From Lonicera japonica (taxonomy: Eukaryota > Streptophyta > Magnoliopsida > Dipsacales > Caprifoliaceae), in contig CM038464.1 in NCBI GenBank assembly GCA_021464415.1, positions 58,641,328 through 58,705,327 of the forward strand: a stretch of 64,000 nt of DNA, read 5' to 3'. Position 1 is the stretch's first letter. Each line of letters begins with the position of its first letter. The notes under the pieces are model-generated. The model had not been told where the DNA came from. It saw only the letters and a list, made by a program, of their open reading frames with translations, and did not search any database. This document shows positions 21,955 through 33,656 of this stretch, piece by piece. The translations under genes were made by a program, and so were the position numbers.

Positions 21955-24900
21955 GGTGTTGGAATATTAGATTATGACTTCTTTGACAACGACGGTCATC
22001 AACACCAACCCCGTTTTGGCTCCCACCCGAATAATGATGATGATTGTCACGCAGGACATGGGCCAAGTTATAGTATACATAGTCGTTAGAAATAAGCCAA
22101 AAACGTGCTGTTCAATATACTATATAGGCTTAGATACTAAGAAAACATTCAAATTGTTCTCGGCCGATACCTAAACGAGGAAAGAGAAGCACATTTGTTT
22201 ACGATGTGAAATCAAGGAATCGAGATAAAGTAAGATGCTCGTTAGCTCGTATGAGTAGTAAGTGAGTAAAAAATTTGAGTTAGTGGGGTAAAACATGGAG
22301 ATAAACTTAAATAATTTAGGGTGTTCTTAACTATACCTCCATAATCTGTCTTCTCACCTCCCAAAAAGTTAAAATTACGTTAATCTTAATCTAAAAAAAT
22401 AGTGTAAACCCTTTCTCCTCACTCCGATTTCTATATTTTGGAAAAATCACCACTAATTTGTCTTCTCGCCCACTTAAATTCATAAAAATTAATTAAAAAA
22501 TTATACTATTTTCACTTAATTACATACATCTCATAAATGCAAGTTTATAATAAGTATTCCCATACTTTTATATAGAGTGCTAGACTTTTATTTTCACTTG
22601 CACCGGAAACAATAACATTTTCAATGATGTTTTCCCTAATTTATTCAATCTTTTTATTTGTGCATTCACGCATAGTTCAATAAAACTCATGTTAAGTTAT
22701 CTAATGTCAAAGTTAAAGAAATGTAATGTTGACATATGCCTAATATGTCATAAATAATATATATGTGTGTGTGTATTGTGTGTTGTGCTTTTATTGTTTT
22801 AATAATTAAATTCTTAAAATAACTCGTAAAAAAATATTGAAAAAGGAAATAATTTAGTGATAAAATCTCTATCCTTTTAATATTTTGCAAGGAAATCGTT
22901 TTCTTTTTCTTAAGTCTCAAAAAAATTTTGAAAGTAACAAAATATTTTAATAAATGATATATTTTTATTAAAACTATTTTATTTTTTCAATTCATTTTTC
23001 CCCTTTTCATGAAAGATAACATTTTTTCAAAAAAAAAGAAGAAGGTGGTTTTAAGCCGTTAGAATGAAAAAATTGAAATGAATTTACATGTAGATCTCCC
23101 CATGTTATAATTTTCACTCTCTATATTTCTAACAACATAACTAAAGTTTACAAGTACAACTGTCTCATATATGTCTTTCTATTGAATTAATTTTCATGTA
23201 CTAAATTAATACATAGTTAAGCTGAGTGTTGAATTAATTCATGCACACAACAACTACACTAATAAAACTTTTAAGTTTTAAGGTATCTAAAATACCATTT
23301 TTTTTCAACACTCCTTTATTATTAATGGTACGTGTAGTTTTAGGTTAACATTGATTGCTTTATTTTTATGTACTTTGATGTTAATTCAATTATAGCAGTA
23401 TGAATCAGTTTAGTTAGGGTTTGTGCGGAATCAAATTTACCTATTGTTGTTGAGTATTGTAGTGGTCTTTTAATGTTTTTGGTGTAATGAGTTATATTTT
23501 ATATTTACTTATTTCCCAAAAATAAAATTTATAAACAAATATAAAATATGAATAATAATCATTTGAGAATAAAGAACAATAATAAATTATATGAGATATA
23601 ATAGTTAAAAATGCATTTATCACAATTAATATTTTATATTTTTTTCATAGGTACTACAACTTATACGTAATTTTTAATGAAATTTATCAAGAATAATGTA
23701 AATTTTATTTATCCTGTATCATTTTAATGTAAAAATTAATATTTTTACTTTTAGCAACAGAAACTTTATCGTCCTTGCATTTTTTTTTAGTAAATTCACC
23801 CACCACTAGGGTGGATTGCAAGTTTTTTTTTAAAAAAAAAACTAGTTGGGTCACACTAGTGAAGTGAAAAGACGAATTTTGTGGGTACATTTAAAAATAC
23901 TCATAATTTATGAAACATAAATTGTATTGCCCTTTGAGTTTGACAAGGTCAGACCAAGTGCACCTTACTTCAATTGGGAACCAATAAATTTAGCAAGGCC
24001 AACTCATACAGGTGGTGCTGTCGGGGCCGAAAAAGTAATTAAATCTTAACAAATCCCCATTTCAGAATTTAATGTTATTAAATTCGGGAAGAAAAACATA
24101 AAAGGATAAAGTTTATTTCACAATATTTTGCATTTAAACACTTATTACATTATGGATATGAATTAAAGTTGTGTTTGGTGCGGATGTTTGCTGTAATATA
24201 TAAAACGACAACTGCTTGTACGGTCGTACCTAAAATGTTAATTAACAAGCTTTGTTGACAATGTAGTTGATAAACATACGTGAATTTATTCATTTACTTT
24301 AGCTGCGGCAATTTAGAAATAACACAATAATACAACAAATAACAAAAAAATACCGGCACGAAATGATTAGAAATGTTGTCCTTGTATTTTGTTAATTTGT
24401 GTCTAAATTTTTTAGAGTTGTGTTTATGTTCAAATCTTGAAATGTAAGTAACGTGAAGAATTGGAGTGATATAGCTACTGCATGTTATATATATTTTGCG
24501 TCTCGATGTGCTGATCTGTTGCGCGCGTCTAAATTTAAGAATTATTTTGTTATCATCGCGTTATGAAATTTGCATTAGGACTCACAAATTGTAATTGCGC
24601 ATGCACACAATCCAAAAAGCACGAATTTTATGATTCACTAATCTTGTCCTTGTTCTTTATACAATTTATTAATAATGGGATGAACAGAAATTTAATTAAA
24701 ATTGAGTGAGAAGTAATATTCAAAAAATTACCAGTACAAAAGATATAATCTATTACAATGCTTGACTCGTAATTTAAGTGGTAGTAATAGAAAATGTCTT
24801 CGGAATTCGATTGCTCCGCCCTTGTCCCTCTTTCTCAAATCAAACCCCAGATGTACGAGCATAATATTTTTTGTATATGTGATCATTTATGCATTATCAT

Positions 24901-25490
24901 AAATATCATTTTTGGCAATGAGACGCATAATTTTGTCACCAAATATTTATTATCTGTTTGGTCATCTTTTAACGCATCATGATGGGTTGGTGGAAAAACG
25001 GGTCTAAATTTATTAACCCTCTTTAAATGAGAGATGACTTAATTCAACATCTTGATTGACGTATATATAAAAAAAGTAAGGGTCCATTGCAACTATTCAT
25101 TTGTTTTTTTAATATAATAATCAATCGGAATGGAGAATTATGTTTACCATAATTTAAGGACAGTCACCAAATTGAATTTCTTATTTCTATGGAATTGAGG
25201 AGTTTACTACCTAATTATATAGAGTTGAATTAAAAACACATTTTTATTATTGTGTATAACCTATATATTTAAGATTTACAGGCTGTCTCTAATAATTTCC
25301 CAACTGTAACATAACTAATTTAATATTTAATATTTAATATTTGACTTGTAAAAGCAAGGGAATTGAATTTTAAAAAATTGACAGTGTGTGTCTTTAATTT
25401 GTCTATCTGTATAAAGATACATGCATGTATATGTAATTCTAATATCCCCACAAAACGAATGTCGGAATAATTACCATTGCTGGATTCCCG
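21955..25490. other. Intergenic DNA without a recognisable gene
   Basis: AT-rich sequence upstream of the 25613 gene. Short reading frames occur by chance, but none shows a known motif or splice-consistent extension. A (GT)n tract is visible near 22762-22775. Confidence 0.5.
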
Positions 25491-25493
25491 CCC

Positions 25494-25505
25494 CTATATA
25501 TAATT
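25494..25505 (+). promoter_or_regulatory. Probable TATA box of the 25613 gene
   Basis: CTATATATAATT lies 108 bp upstream of the ATG and is followed by a CT-rich leader (25511-25560), a common plant promoter and 5' UTR arrangement. The expected transcription start is near 25525-25535. Confidence 0.5.
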
Positions 25506-25612
25506 CCCCCACTTTCCTCTTTCTCTCATATCACTTTCCCAAATTCTCTTTTTCTCTAGAATTCTGAAGTCCCTCCAATTCTGTGTCTCTGAAAGTTTGG
25601 AGTGAGAATATA

Positions 25613-28600
25613 ATGGGAGGTTGTGCCACCAAACCCAAGGATTTGAAGGCCGAGACTGCCGCAGGCCCAGCTCCGGCTCCTGCCCCAGCACCGGAGAATG
25701 ATTTCACGGTGTCGGAGAGGAAGGAGGTAGTTGTTGTTGAACTGAACGAGGAGATTGTTGATGCTGACAAGCACCGATCTCTCAGTAATTTGTTCAAAGA
25801 GGTAAACTATATATATATATATATATATGCTCAATTTAATTATCTAAGCGATAGTTTTTGAATCTTGAAAATGAACTCCCAGTCAGTGTTAGCCCGCCTC
25901 TAGGCACAACATATTTTTATTTTTGGGATTTGACTTGATAAACTTTTAATTATACGTAACAGGAGCTCAAGGTGGACAAGCGTTGGGTCACTACTTGTGG
26001 TTTATTTTTGTATTGTTAATCTTTGTTTCATATTTTTTTTAATTTATATTAGAGTATCTAAGCCAACTTTCACACACTTTAACTAAATATCTTTCGCAAT
26101 ATAGGCCACACTCACCTTAATTTCGTAGCTGTGATGGTGGATTTGAATTCAAAAAGCACTTTTAAACGGCCGGTGTTTGTTTCTTTTAGTTCTTTGAGTT
26201 ACTCTAGGTTCATGTTGGATTTTCTTGGGAAAGAGAAAAGGAAATACATTTCTTTTGGAAGCATAGATTTGCTTTTCCGCTTTTTTGCTTACAAAAGTTA
26301 AAATTGGAATGTGAAAAGTGTACGTACTGAGAAAGGAAGTTGAACAGAGATCATTCAACGAAATGAAAACAGGAATTGAATCTATTAAGACTGTAATTTC
26401 ATAATTTGACAAAAGTAATTTTTCTTTTGGTGCTTTTGATTCCAAAATTTATTTTTTCTTCCTTAAAAGAGAAAAATTGTTAAAAAAGAAAAAGAAAAAA
26501 AGTAATTAATGCTTTTATTTTCCATAGATACCAATTTATCGTAGAATCAGTTTTCATCGTACAACATGATTTGTTCTAGTTTTTTCACTTTTCAATTTTC
26601 TCATAGGAACCATCTTATATTTTTGTTATGCTATAGTGGGATTGATTTGAAACTTTGTCTGTTTAATAAATATAATAAAAATAGCTTATTTGATGGTAGA
26701 ATTGATAAATTATGAATCTGAGAAAAAAATTATGAATAAGCGTAAATTTTTTTCATCTTATACTTATTTAACTTGAACCTTCGTCATATATATATATATA
26801 TATATATTATATTTTATCTCGAATAATCTAAGTTGTTTATATGAAAGATAACCCAAATGACGAATGATGGTACCACATATTTGTACCGCAGTCCAATGTT
26901 AAAACTCCGGCTATGAATCTCCAATTAAGCATTTATATGTGTGTTTATTTGGTGTTCAACTCGAGTCTCGAGGTGGTACTTTAAAAGTATTTAATTTTTT
27001 TTATAAAAATTTTGTCCATCTTAAATTAGAAGTTTAGCAAAACCACTGATTTTAATATAATCAAATGAGTGTAATTAAAAGAGTTCGGTGCTAATTAAAA
27101 CAGGGAAATTGAAACAGAATAATTTCAAGCTGGTCCATCTCTTTTTCTGCTCATGCTTTGTCGGTTATCAATTATCTATATCTAAAAGATACTCATGACG
27201 CTTCCCCCAAACTTATTAGGTCTGTCACTGTTTACAATTGTTATCTTATACCCTGTTTGGTTATGTTTTTCAAATAATTAATTCCTTTAATAGATGGAAT
27301 CTCTTGAACTCGAGGATCTTGTTATATACCTCGGACAATTTTTTGTACCTTTATTTAACGACAAACAAACAAAGTCTTATGTATTTGGGGCCCACAACTT
27401 GTTTCTTTCCCTTTGTTTTTTACTCTCTCGAAGACTCTGATGAAGTATAATAATTGGAACAAAATTATAAAGTTGTCATTGGAACAACTTTAAAATTAAT
27501 TTGGTGCTTTTAAGATTGATTTTCGATGTTGTTAAAAGGATGGCTTGGCTAGCGATAGCCACGTACTACCACAGTGAATTTGTCGAGGTGTGTAAAAGTT
27601 GACTCGAATATCCCCGTAAGGATAATCCTCAAAAAAATATGAAAAAATGAGTATTGCACTTGGGAATTTCTCAGCCTTTTTGTTGCTTTCCCTGTCTTCA
27701 TGCCTTTTTTTAAGGAGATAAATCATTTTAGTTTCCCACCCTCGAACCAAAAAAATGTATTATACTTGGGAATTTCTCTGCCTTTTTGTTGCTTCCTCTG
27801 TCTTCATGCCTGTTTTTAAGGAGATATATCATTTTAGTTTCCCAACACTACGGAATGATAGAGACCCATCATATGTATTGTACTATGTGCTTATCCACTT
27901 TACAAATTTCAATTGCATTAAACTTTTGAGAAAAATGGTATTAATTTGTCCATCTGTTAATCATGTTCTGTAATTTTTATTTTTGATGTTGTTACTGTCG
28001 ACTCTCCACGTGATATTTCACATATGAAGTCTAACTATTTTTTGTCGAGCTTGCGAAAAGTAGGGTCAAATGAAGTGTCTCGTATCAAATGTTTTGAAAA
28101 TAGGGCTGCAAGCAATTCAAAAGAACAATTAGTGCTTAAGATTGACTAGTTAGGAGTCTTTATTCGAGCTTGTTTACTAAATTAACTAATCGAGCTCGAG
28201 CCAAGAATAAACCTCGTGTTTGTTGAGCAAGCTGAGCTCGAATCGAACCAGCTCTGCTCAAGCAAAATTGGTCAATATAGCTTGAGTTAATTTACGAACA
28301 GGCTCAACTCAATAAGTCCTCATTAGGTCTATATATATATATATATATATTACCAATAACAATCTATTACACGTGCATAAAGTTACGATTTAGCTTTAAA
28401 AAGCTCGTTTATGAGTTGTGTTGTAGGTCAACTCAGTAGGGCTTAAATAATGAGTTCTTTAGATATTAAAACTGTCTTTTTGAAAAGATTGTTTATAAGC
28501 TCAAGCTCGAGGTCGATCCTTGAACAAAGCAGAACTCTGTCGAGCAAAGCTCGAAGATGGTTTCTTCAGCTTGTCAAGGTTGATTTGAACTCGAGATCAT

Positions 28601-29505
28601 AAATTTTAGCACAAATTTGAAAATCCAAAAGCTTGACTCAACTTGGCCTTCTTTAAACCCCAACATGAAAACTTGAAAGGGTTGAGACTGAGTACTTTTG
28701 ATCATCTTTTATGGTCCAAAAGTTTGTTTCGGGATACTAACCAAATCCCTTGGTCTCTTAGGATTCGTCAAATGAATAGTGTCATTTCTTTATTGAGACA
28801 TAATCAACGTGCCATATCTCAATTGTATTCTTAACCAGTGATTAGGTTGAAACTTAGTGTTTCCTTAAAAGAAGTATTAAAGTCAAAGTTATACTCTATT
28901 TTGAGACTAATGTATTACTTGACAAAGATTGACAATAATTGTTCTAATTTTACTTTAGTGGCCAAGATCAAGAAAAATGTGTGTTCTAGGATAGAACACT
29001 TTATGGTTCTTAGTAACACAATATTTGTAATTGCCACATCATACTGTTAAAATAATATTTCATTTTCAATTTTTGATTTGTGGATTTGGAAATTACAGTT
29101 TTGAATCATCGAATTAATTTTCATTTTTTGCAGAGTGAAGAAGCAAAGGACTCGACTGAAAAAGATAAGACGCCATCAAAGACTGATAAAGCTACTTGTG
29201 TTGATGCTCCTATAGATCCCAAAGAAGAGAATATAGTTGAAGTGGAAAAATCTACATATACGCAAGCACCTGAGAAAGCCGAGGAGAAGAAACCCGATGA
29301 GACTGAGAAAATTGAAACATGCATAGAGAAGAAACCAGAAGAAGATGAACCGGCAACAGAAGAAGAGAGCCAAACACCTGAAATCCCTATGGAGAAGAAA
29401 GCTGAGGAAAAAGAAGTTATAGACATCCAAACACCGCAAAAAGAAGAAGAGAAAGTGGTTACTGAATGCCAGAAATCACCTGAGGAAAATATGACACAGA
29501 AGTGA
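25613..29505 (+). CDS. Glu/Lys-rich protein with N-terminal lipidation motif, unknown function
   Basis: Exon 1 (25613-25801) and exon 2 (29134-29505) join across a 3.3-kb GT-AG intron in phase 0 to give 186 aa. The start MGGCATKPK has Gly2 for N-myristoylation and Cys4 for possible palmitoylation, so plasma-membrane attachment is the likely location. A Pro-Ala tract (PAPAPAPAPEN) follows at about 19-29, then an acidic region ending SLSNLFKE. Exon 2 is low-complexity, dominated by Glu and Lys with repeated EKKP/EEKK units, probably disordered. I do not recognise a named family. The coding exons are far less AT-rich than the intron, the N-terminus is characteristic, and the splice sites fit. 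A TATA box and CT-rich leader precede it. The 3' UTR probably ends near 29760. Confidence 0.82.
27651..27860. repeat. Direct duplication of about 106 bp in the 25613 gene intron
   Basis: Two adjacent copies (starting 27651 and 27757) share CTTGGGAATTTCTC, GCCTTTTTGTTGCTT and CATTTTAGTTTCCCA in the same order. They differ at scattered positions, so the duplication is not very recent. Confidence 0.8.
28085..28640. mobile_element. Possible decayed hAT-like MITE (CTCGAGC-rich)
   Basis: The intron segment contains several GAGCTCGAG/GCTCGAG words in both orientations, a composition common in plant fold-back hAT MITEs. An (AT)n run lies at 28331-28350. I could not define termini or a target duplication, so this is a weak call. 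Confidence 0.3.
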
Positions 29506-30491
29506 AGTGCTCGCTGTGAATGTGGAAGAATGCAAAGAAAATATCCTGGAAGGAAAATGTGAATTCTCTGTTTCTTGTATTATGTTTGAATGCTGGAGAG
29601 GGAGGAAATGAAGCTGAAGGGAGTTTTATTTGTGAACAGAATCTTTTATGCTATCTGTTGGGTTTTGTTTTTAGTTTCATATATAGTTTTATTCTTTTCT
29701 TTTTTATTTATTTTCTATTGTTTGGACTAATAGTATGTTAGGTTGATTTTAATGAATATATATATATATATATATTTGGTTATAGATGAACTCTTTTTTT
29801 GTTGTCAAAAGTTACCTGTCATATTTAGTCCTTTCTACTGATGATGATTTCAAAAAATTTACACCTTAAACAAACCAAGCTACAGAACAGGTTTGCCCAT
29901 GCCCGCAGCCTACGACACGTTGGCGATTCACAATGGGCAAACACTCTAGATTTAGTACTGAATTAAACTTAGTGATAGTCTCCTAGCTAGAGATAAAATG
30001 TGCACAAAAAAATTGCACATACAGTGACATCAAAAACATTTTATCCTAGAGGCTTTGGGCAGGAGCAGGACGATCATATATAAAACTATGCCCAAAAAGC
30101 TTACGTTAAGAAGATAAATGGAGATAGGCAATAGCTAAAGTTGTTCAGCACAGTAAAAGTCAAAGGCTCGAGAGAACAATTACCTTCTCCCAGGAAGATT
30201 CCCAATTGAATATCGAATCATGGCACGATGACCCATTGGTTATCATGGCGGTCATCAACAAGTGCAAAACCTGGTGCATTCTTGACATGCAATCTCCAAG
30301 AAGTACGAAGGAGGTACAATGGCTAATAGGCTGAGTGGCAACTTGGACTTAGCTTATCTCCAGGTCTACAAATTAGTGCTACCCATTATTCAAAATCCTT
30401 TAAAAAGCTTTTGAGTGGAATGAAGAATGTGATAAAGCTTTTCAACAACTAAAGCCAACATGCTTAGGGCAGCCACCTCTTTTATCTTGAC

Positions 30492-31118
30492 CAGAGCCGG
30501 TCCTGGCCTATTTTAATCCCTGAGCGAAATTATAAAATAATGCCCCTCTTATAATAAATATATTAATTTTTTATATATTAAAAAAATCAATTAATTTTTG
30601 TATTCCACCAAAAACACATTACAATTAAAAATTGAAAGTGCTTACAAACTTCATTTCAAAATATACGAGTTTACATGTCTTCAAAACCAATACAACGGTA
30701 ATTCAAGCACTTATGTACTACATCTTCAACCTTCATGTGCATTTTTATCTTCCAAAAAGCTTCTAGATGCTCTATAATGAGGCTAAGAGGCTAGGGTAAT
30801 AGAAAATTGCAAAAGGAAAAGCTGAAGATTGAAGAATAATAAAAATAATAGGCATAACTCTGTTTTTCTTAATTTTGGTCAATGAAAAATAGGCAAAGAC
30901 GAAGAGACCGACTTTGAAAATTTGCGTCATTTTATTGGAAAGTTACCTTATTAAATAAAGATTTTTGGAAAGATATTTTATTTATTTAATATTTTTTTAA
31001 CATATACTTATTATATTATATTATATATATACATATACAAAAAAATTGGTGCCCCTTCTTATTTTTGGGCCCTGGGCGGTCGCCCTACCTGCCCTGCCCT
31101 GCCCCAGGGCCGGCCCTG
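30492..31118. mobile_element. hAT MITE, 627 bp, with perfect 8-bp duplication
   Basis: The left end CAGAGCCGGTCCTGGCC and the right end, read inverted, CAGGGCCGGCCCTGG are terminal inverted repeats. ATCTTGAC occurs immediately outside both ends (30484-30491 and 31119-31126). The element interrupts the gypsy reverse transcriptase relic, so it is younger than that element. It has no transposase frame. Confidence 0.9.
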
Positions 31119-31224
31119 ATCTTGACCAAGCCAAGGGAGTTATTGCAGCAAGTCCAGCCTTAATCGAGAATAAGAAGGGCAATGGAAACCAAGAGGATGA
31201 ACATTGGCCCATTAGATCCTTAGT

Positions 31225-32200
31225 TAGAGCTTACCCCCCCCCCCCCCCCCCCCCCCCCGGGGAACCTTATATTAGGACGGTCCATTTGCTTATTTATGGT
31301 GATAATTCATATCGTGTATCCCCTATCCTGTTCTAAATGCAGGAGGGTTTGTTCAAAGTCTACAATATGTTTTACGAGAAAACCGACAAAAGAGTTGTAT
31401 AAGGGGAAAGGTTTCATATAAGCATTTTTCTTACACATTTGTTTACGAAACTAGAATTCTATAGAATTCTGGAACTATATTAGGGTTTAGGAAGGTGTTA
31501 AGCACACGCCCTGCCCTTTCAATCTCTATTGGTTTTATGTGTTTATTTTATGTTAGAAAACTTTGATGCTTTTATTGATATCCTACTTCTTTCTAGAAAT
31601 GTCTTATTGAAAACCTAGTTTAGGGGAACGGGAAAAGGGACAAAAACCTTGTATTTTGGATCCGATAATTTTGGTCTTATGAAAGTTTGATTACTATGAT
31701 AAGTTTATATTATAAACTTGAAAATGAGAGATTGGCTCAGTATAGTTCCCTCAGGTAATTACTATACTAAATATTTCTTTTGTTTGATCTTTAGAATCTT
31801 TAGAACAAATAAAGGTTTTTATTATAATTGATTTGATATGGAATTAAACTCTTGAAGGGAGTGTATCAGTAATATTACAGTATACGTGAAAGATAGAATA
31901 TATCCGAGTTGCATTCATGAGTAAAAGTTTTATTAGTCCAAAGTTTTGAAAGGTTGATTTTCTCTGGACAATAAACTTTTACTTCTTATGATTTTGAGAA
32001 GAAACTTTATCGATATTTTGAAAAGACAGAGTCTGAAAATAATAAAATATCGGTAATTTTAACAATAAGTTCATCCAACTAAAAAGTGGACAAAATAACA
32101 TACATAATAAGTTTACATTGTGGATAATTTAAAGACATGTACATATTTATATATATAATTCAAAGGAAGATTTTGTTACCTTACGATGATGATGATGATA

Positions 32201-32242
<42 letters not shown>

Positions 32243-32657
32243 GAAGAAGAAGAAGAAGAAAATAAAGTGCACCAGATAAATCTTCGGTGGATACTTGTTT
32301 TTCTTCTTTGGATATTTCTGGCGATTCGATTCAAGAACATAACACTCCGAGTATTGAAACTAGACTCATGTTTTCCTCGAAAATCAGATAATATAATAAA
32401 TGAACTTTAAAATAACTTTGAAATTGGAAAATAAGAGAAAATAATATAATTTTTAGTATATGTGTCGGAGAGAGGCTGGTATATGGTTAATAGGTTTTTA
32501 TCGTACTACAAATAGGGTTTGTTGCATAATGAAAATGGTTCGTCGTACTACAAACTCTCATAGTGTGTTTCCAGTGTGCAGGTGAATTCTGGACTTGATA
32601 TGAACTCTCTGAGAGTTTTAGGGTTCTTGCAGGGGTCGCAAGTTAGGGTGTCTAACC
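31225..32657 (-). mobile_element. Diverged LTR of the same family as 16296-17864, antisense
   Basis: Read on the - strand, this begins TTAGACACCCTAACTTGCG and continues ACCCCTGCAAGAACCCTAA, matching the start of the solo LTR. Long blocks match further in: GTTTTACGAGAAAAC, AAGGGGAAAGG and GATAATTCATATCG all recur in the same order as on the - strand of 16296-17864. It carries a C25G4 homopolymer junction at 31234-31262 and simple repeats (GAT, TAA, GAA) at 32184-32260. The palindrome array is largely eroded (for example TTGTAGTACGAC). Target duplications were not found. Confidence 0.75.
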
Positions 32658-33656
32658 TAGAAATATTATTAGCCAACCATAGAAGTCAAAGCAATAGAAT
32701 GTGCACAAAAGTGTAATAATTAATTCATATCATACTTAAAGAATTCACGTCAATTAAAAGCCCATGTCCCTCTGTGATTAACAGCAGTTTATATCACAGA
32801 GGCAACAATACCCATCAATTATGCCTACCAACACTTCTAAAGGTTGTAGTCGAATGACTAGCCAATGAATACCTGATTAAGGTGAATTTAACTTAGTGGA
32901 CAAAAGAAGGGAGGCGACACATATATGAATGGCTGCCTCAAACAAAGGACAAAGTTGTACCATAGCCAAAGCGTGAGACAATGACAATTCCAAGTCACCA
33001 ACAACCAAAAATCTAGCTGAGGGAAAGCTATGTCCAAAATGGGAGGGTATGCATATTGTGACTAAAATCGTTTAGTTGTGAACTAAAAAAACCAGAAGGT
33101 TGATAATTGCACCCTGGAATGCCAAACATCTTACGAAGTACTAGCTATAAGTAGAGTTAATGTTTGTTTTGGCATTCAAGTCCTCATCAGTAAAATTAAA
33201 AGTTTGAATTGCACTATTCTTCAATTGTTCATAAGCATGAAAATGTGATACAAACATATGTATAATTTGAGCCTTTGGCCAACTCATGTTAGATGGCAAA
33301 AGACCAAAACTAGGCACCTCTAGTGAGCCATCAATTTGACCAAATACCACCTATTAAGATATAATTAGCTTAAACATCAGGCTCAGCAAAAGATATAATT
33401 TCTACCATTAAGTTAATCGCTAAGGATCACATGTTCAAATCTTAAGTAGAGAGAATATCCATAGGACTAAAAATGGAAATCCCAAATTTGAGTCTTACCA
33501 GCTAAACGTGCAGCACTATTCCTCCTCCCCTATTGTAATGGTAGGTTTGTGCTCTGAGTACAACCAAGACCAATAGAATAAGCATTTTGGCAAAGTTTAA
33601 TGAAAGTGAGTTCCAAGTTATATTTAGGGCAATAATCATCTAAAATCTCGATATAT

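Larger units (their letters stand above)
30170..33145 (+). pseudogene. Decayed Ty3/gypsy polyprotein, interrupted twice
   Basis: Three fragments lie in the same order and strand as in a gypsy polyprotein. At 30185-30290 TFSQEDSQL and HDDPLVIMAVI resemble the segment before the protease. At 30290-30490 RSTKEVQWLIG and KAFEWNEECDKAFQQLK match the end of the reverse transcriptase; a deletion joins these two. At 32870-33145 the frame resembles the integrase C-terminus (LVDKRREATHI, GKLCPKWEG, and a WNA-type end). In-frame stops and shifts are frequent. A hAT MITE (30492-31118) and an antisense LTR (31225-32657) split it. It ends about 510 bp from the stop codon of the WAT1-related gene at 33657. 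Confidence 0.7.

Noticed and set aside
28643..29050. Two short + strand frames in the 25613 gene intron
   Set aside because: No recognisable motif and no need for them in the gene model; the splice from 25801 to 29134 skips them.
29121..29439. Antisense open frames across exon 2 of the 25613 gene
   Set aside because: Low-complexity Glu/Lys coding sequence gives long Ser/Phe/Leu frames on the other strand. The sense frame has the splice-consistent structure.
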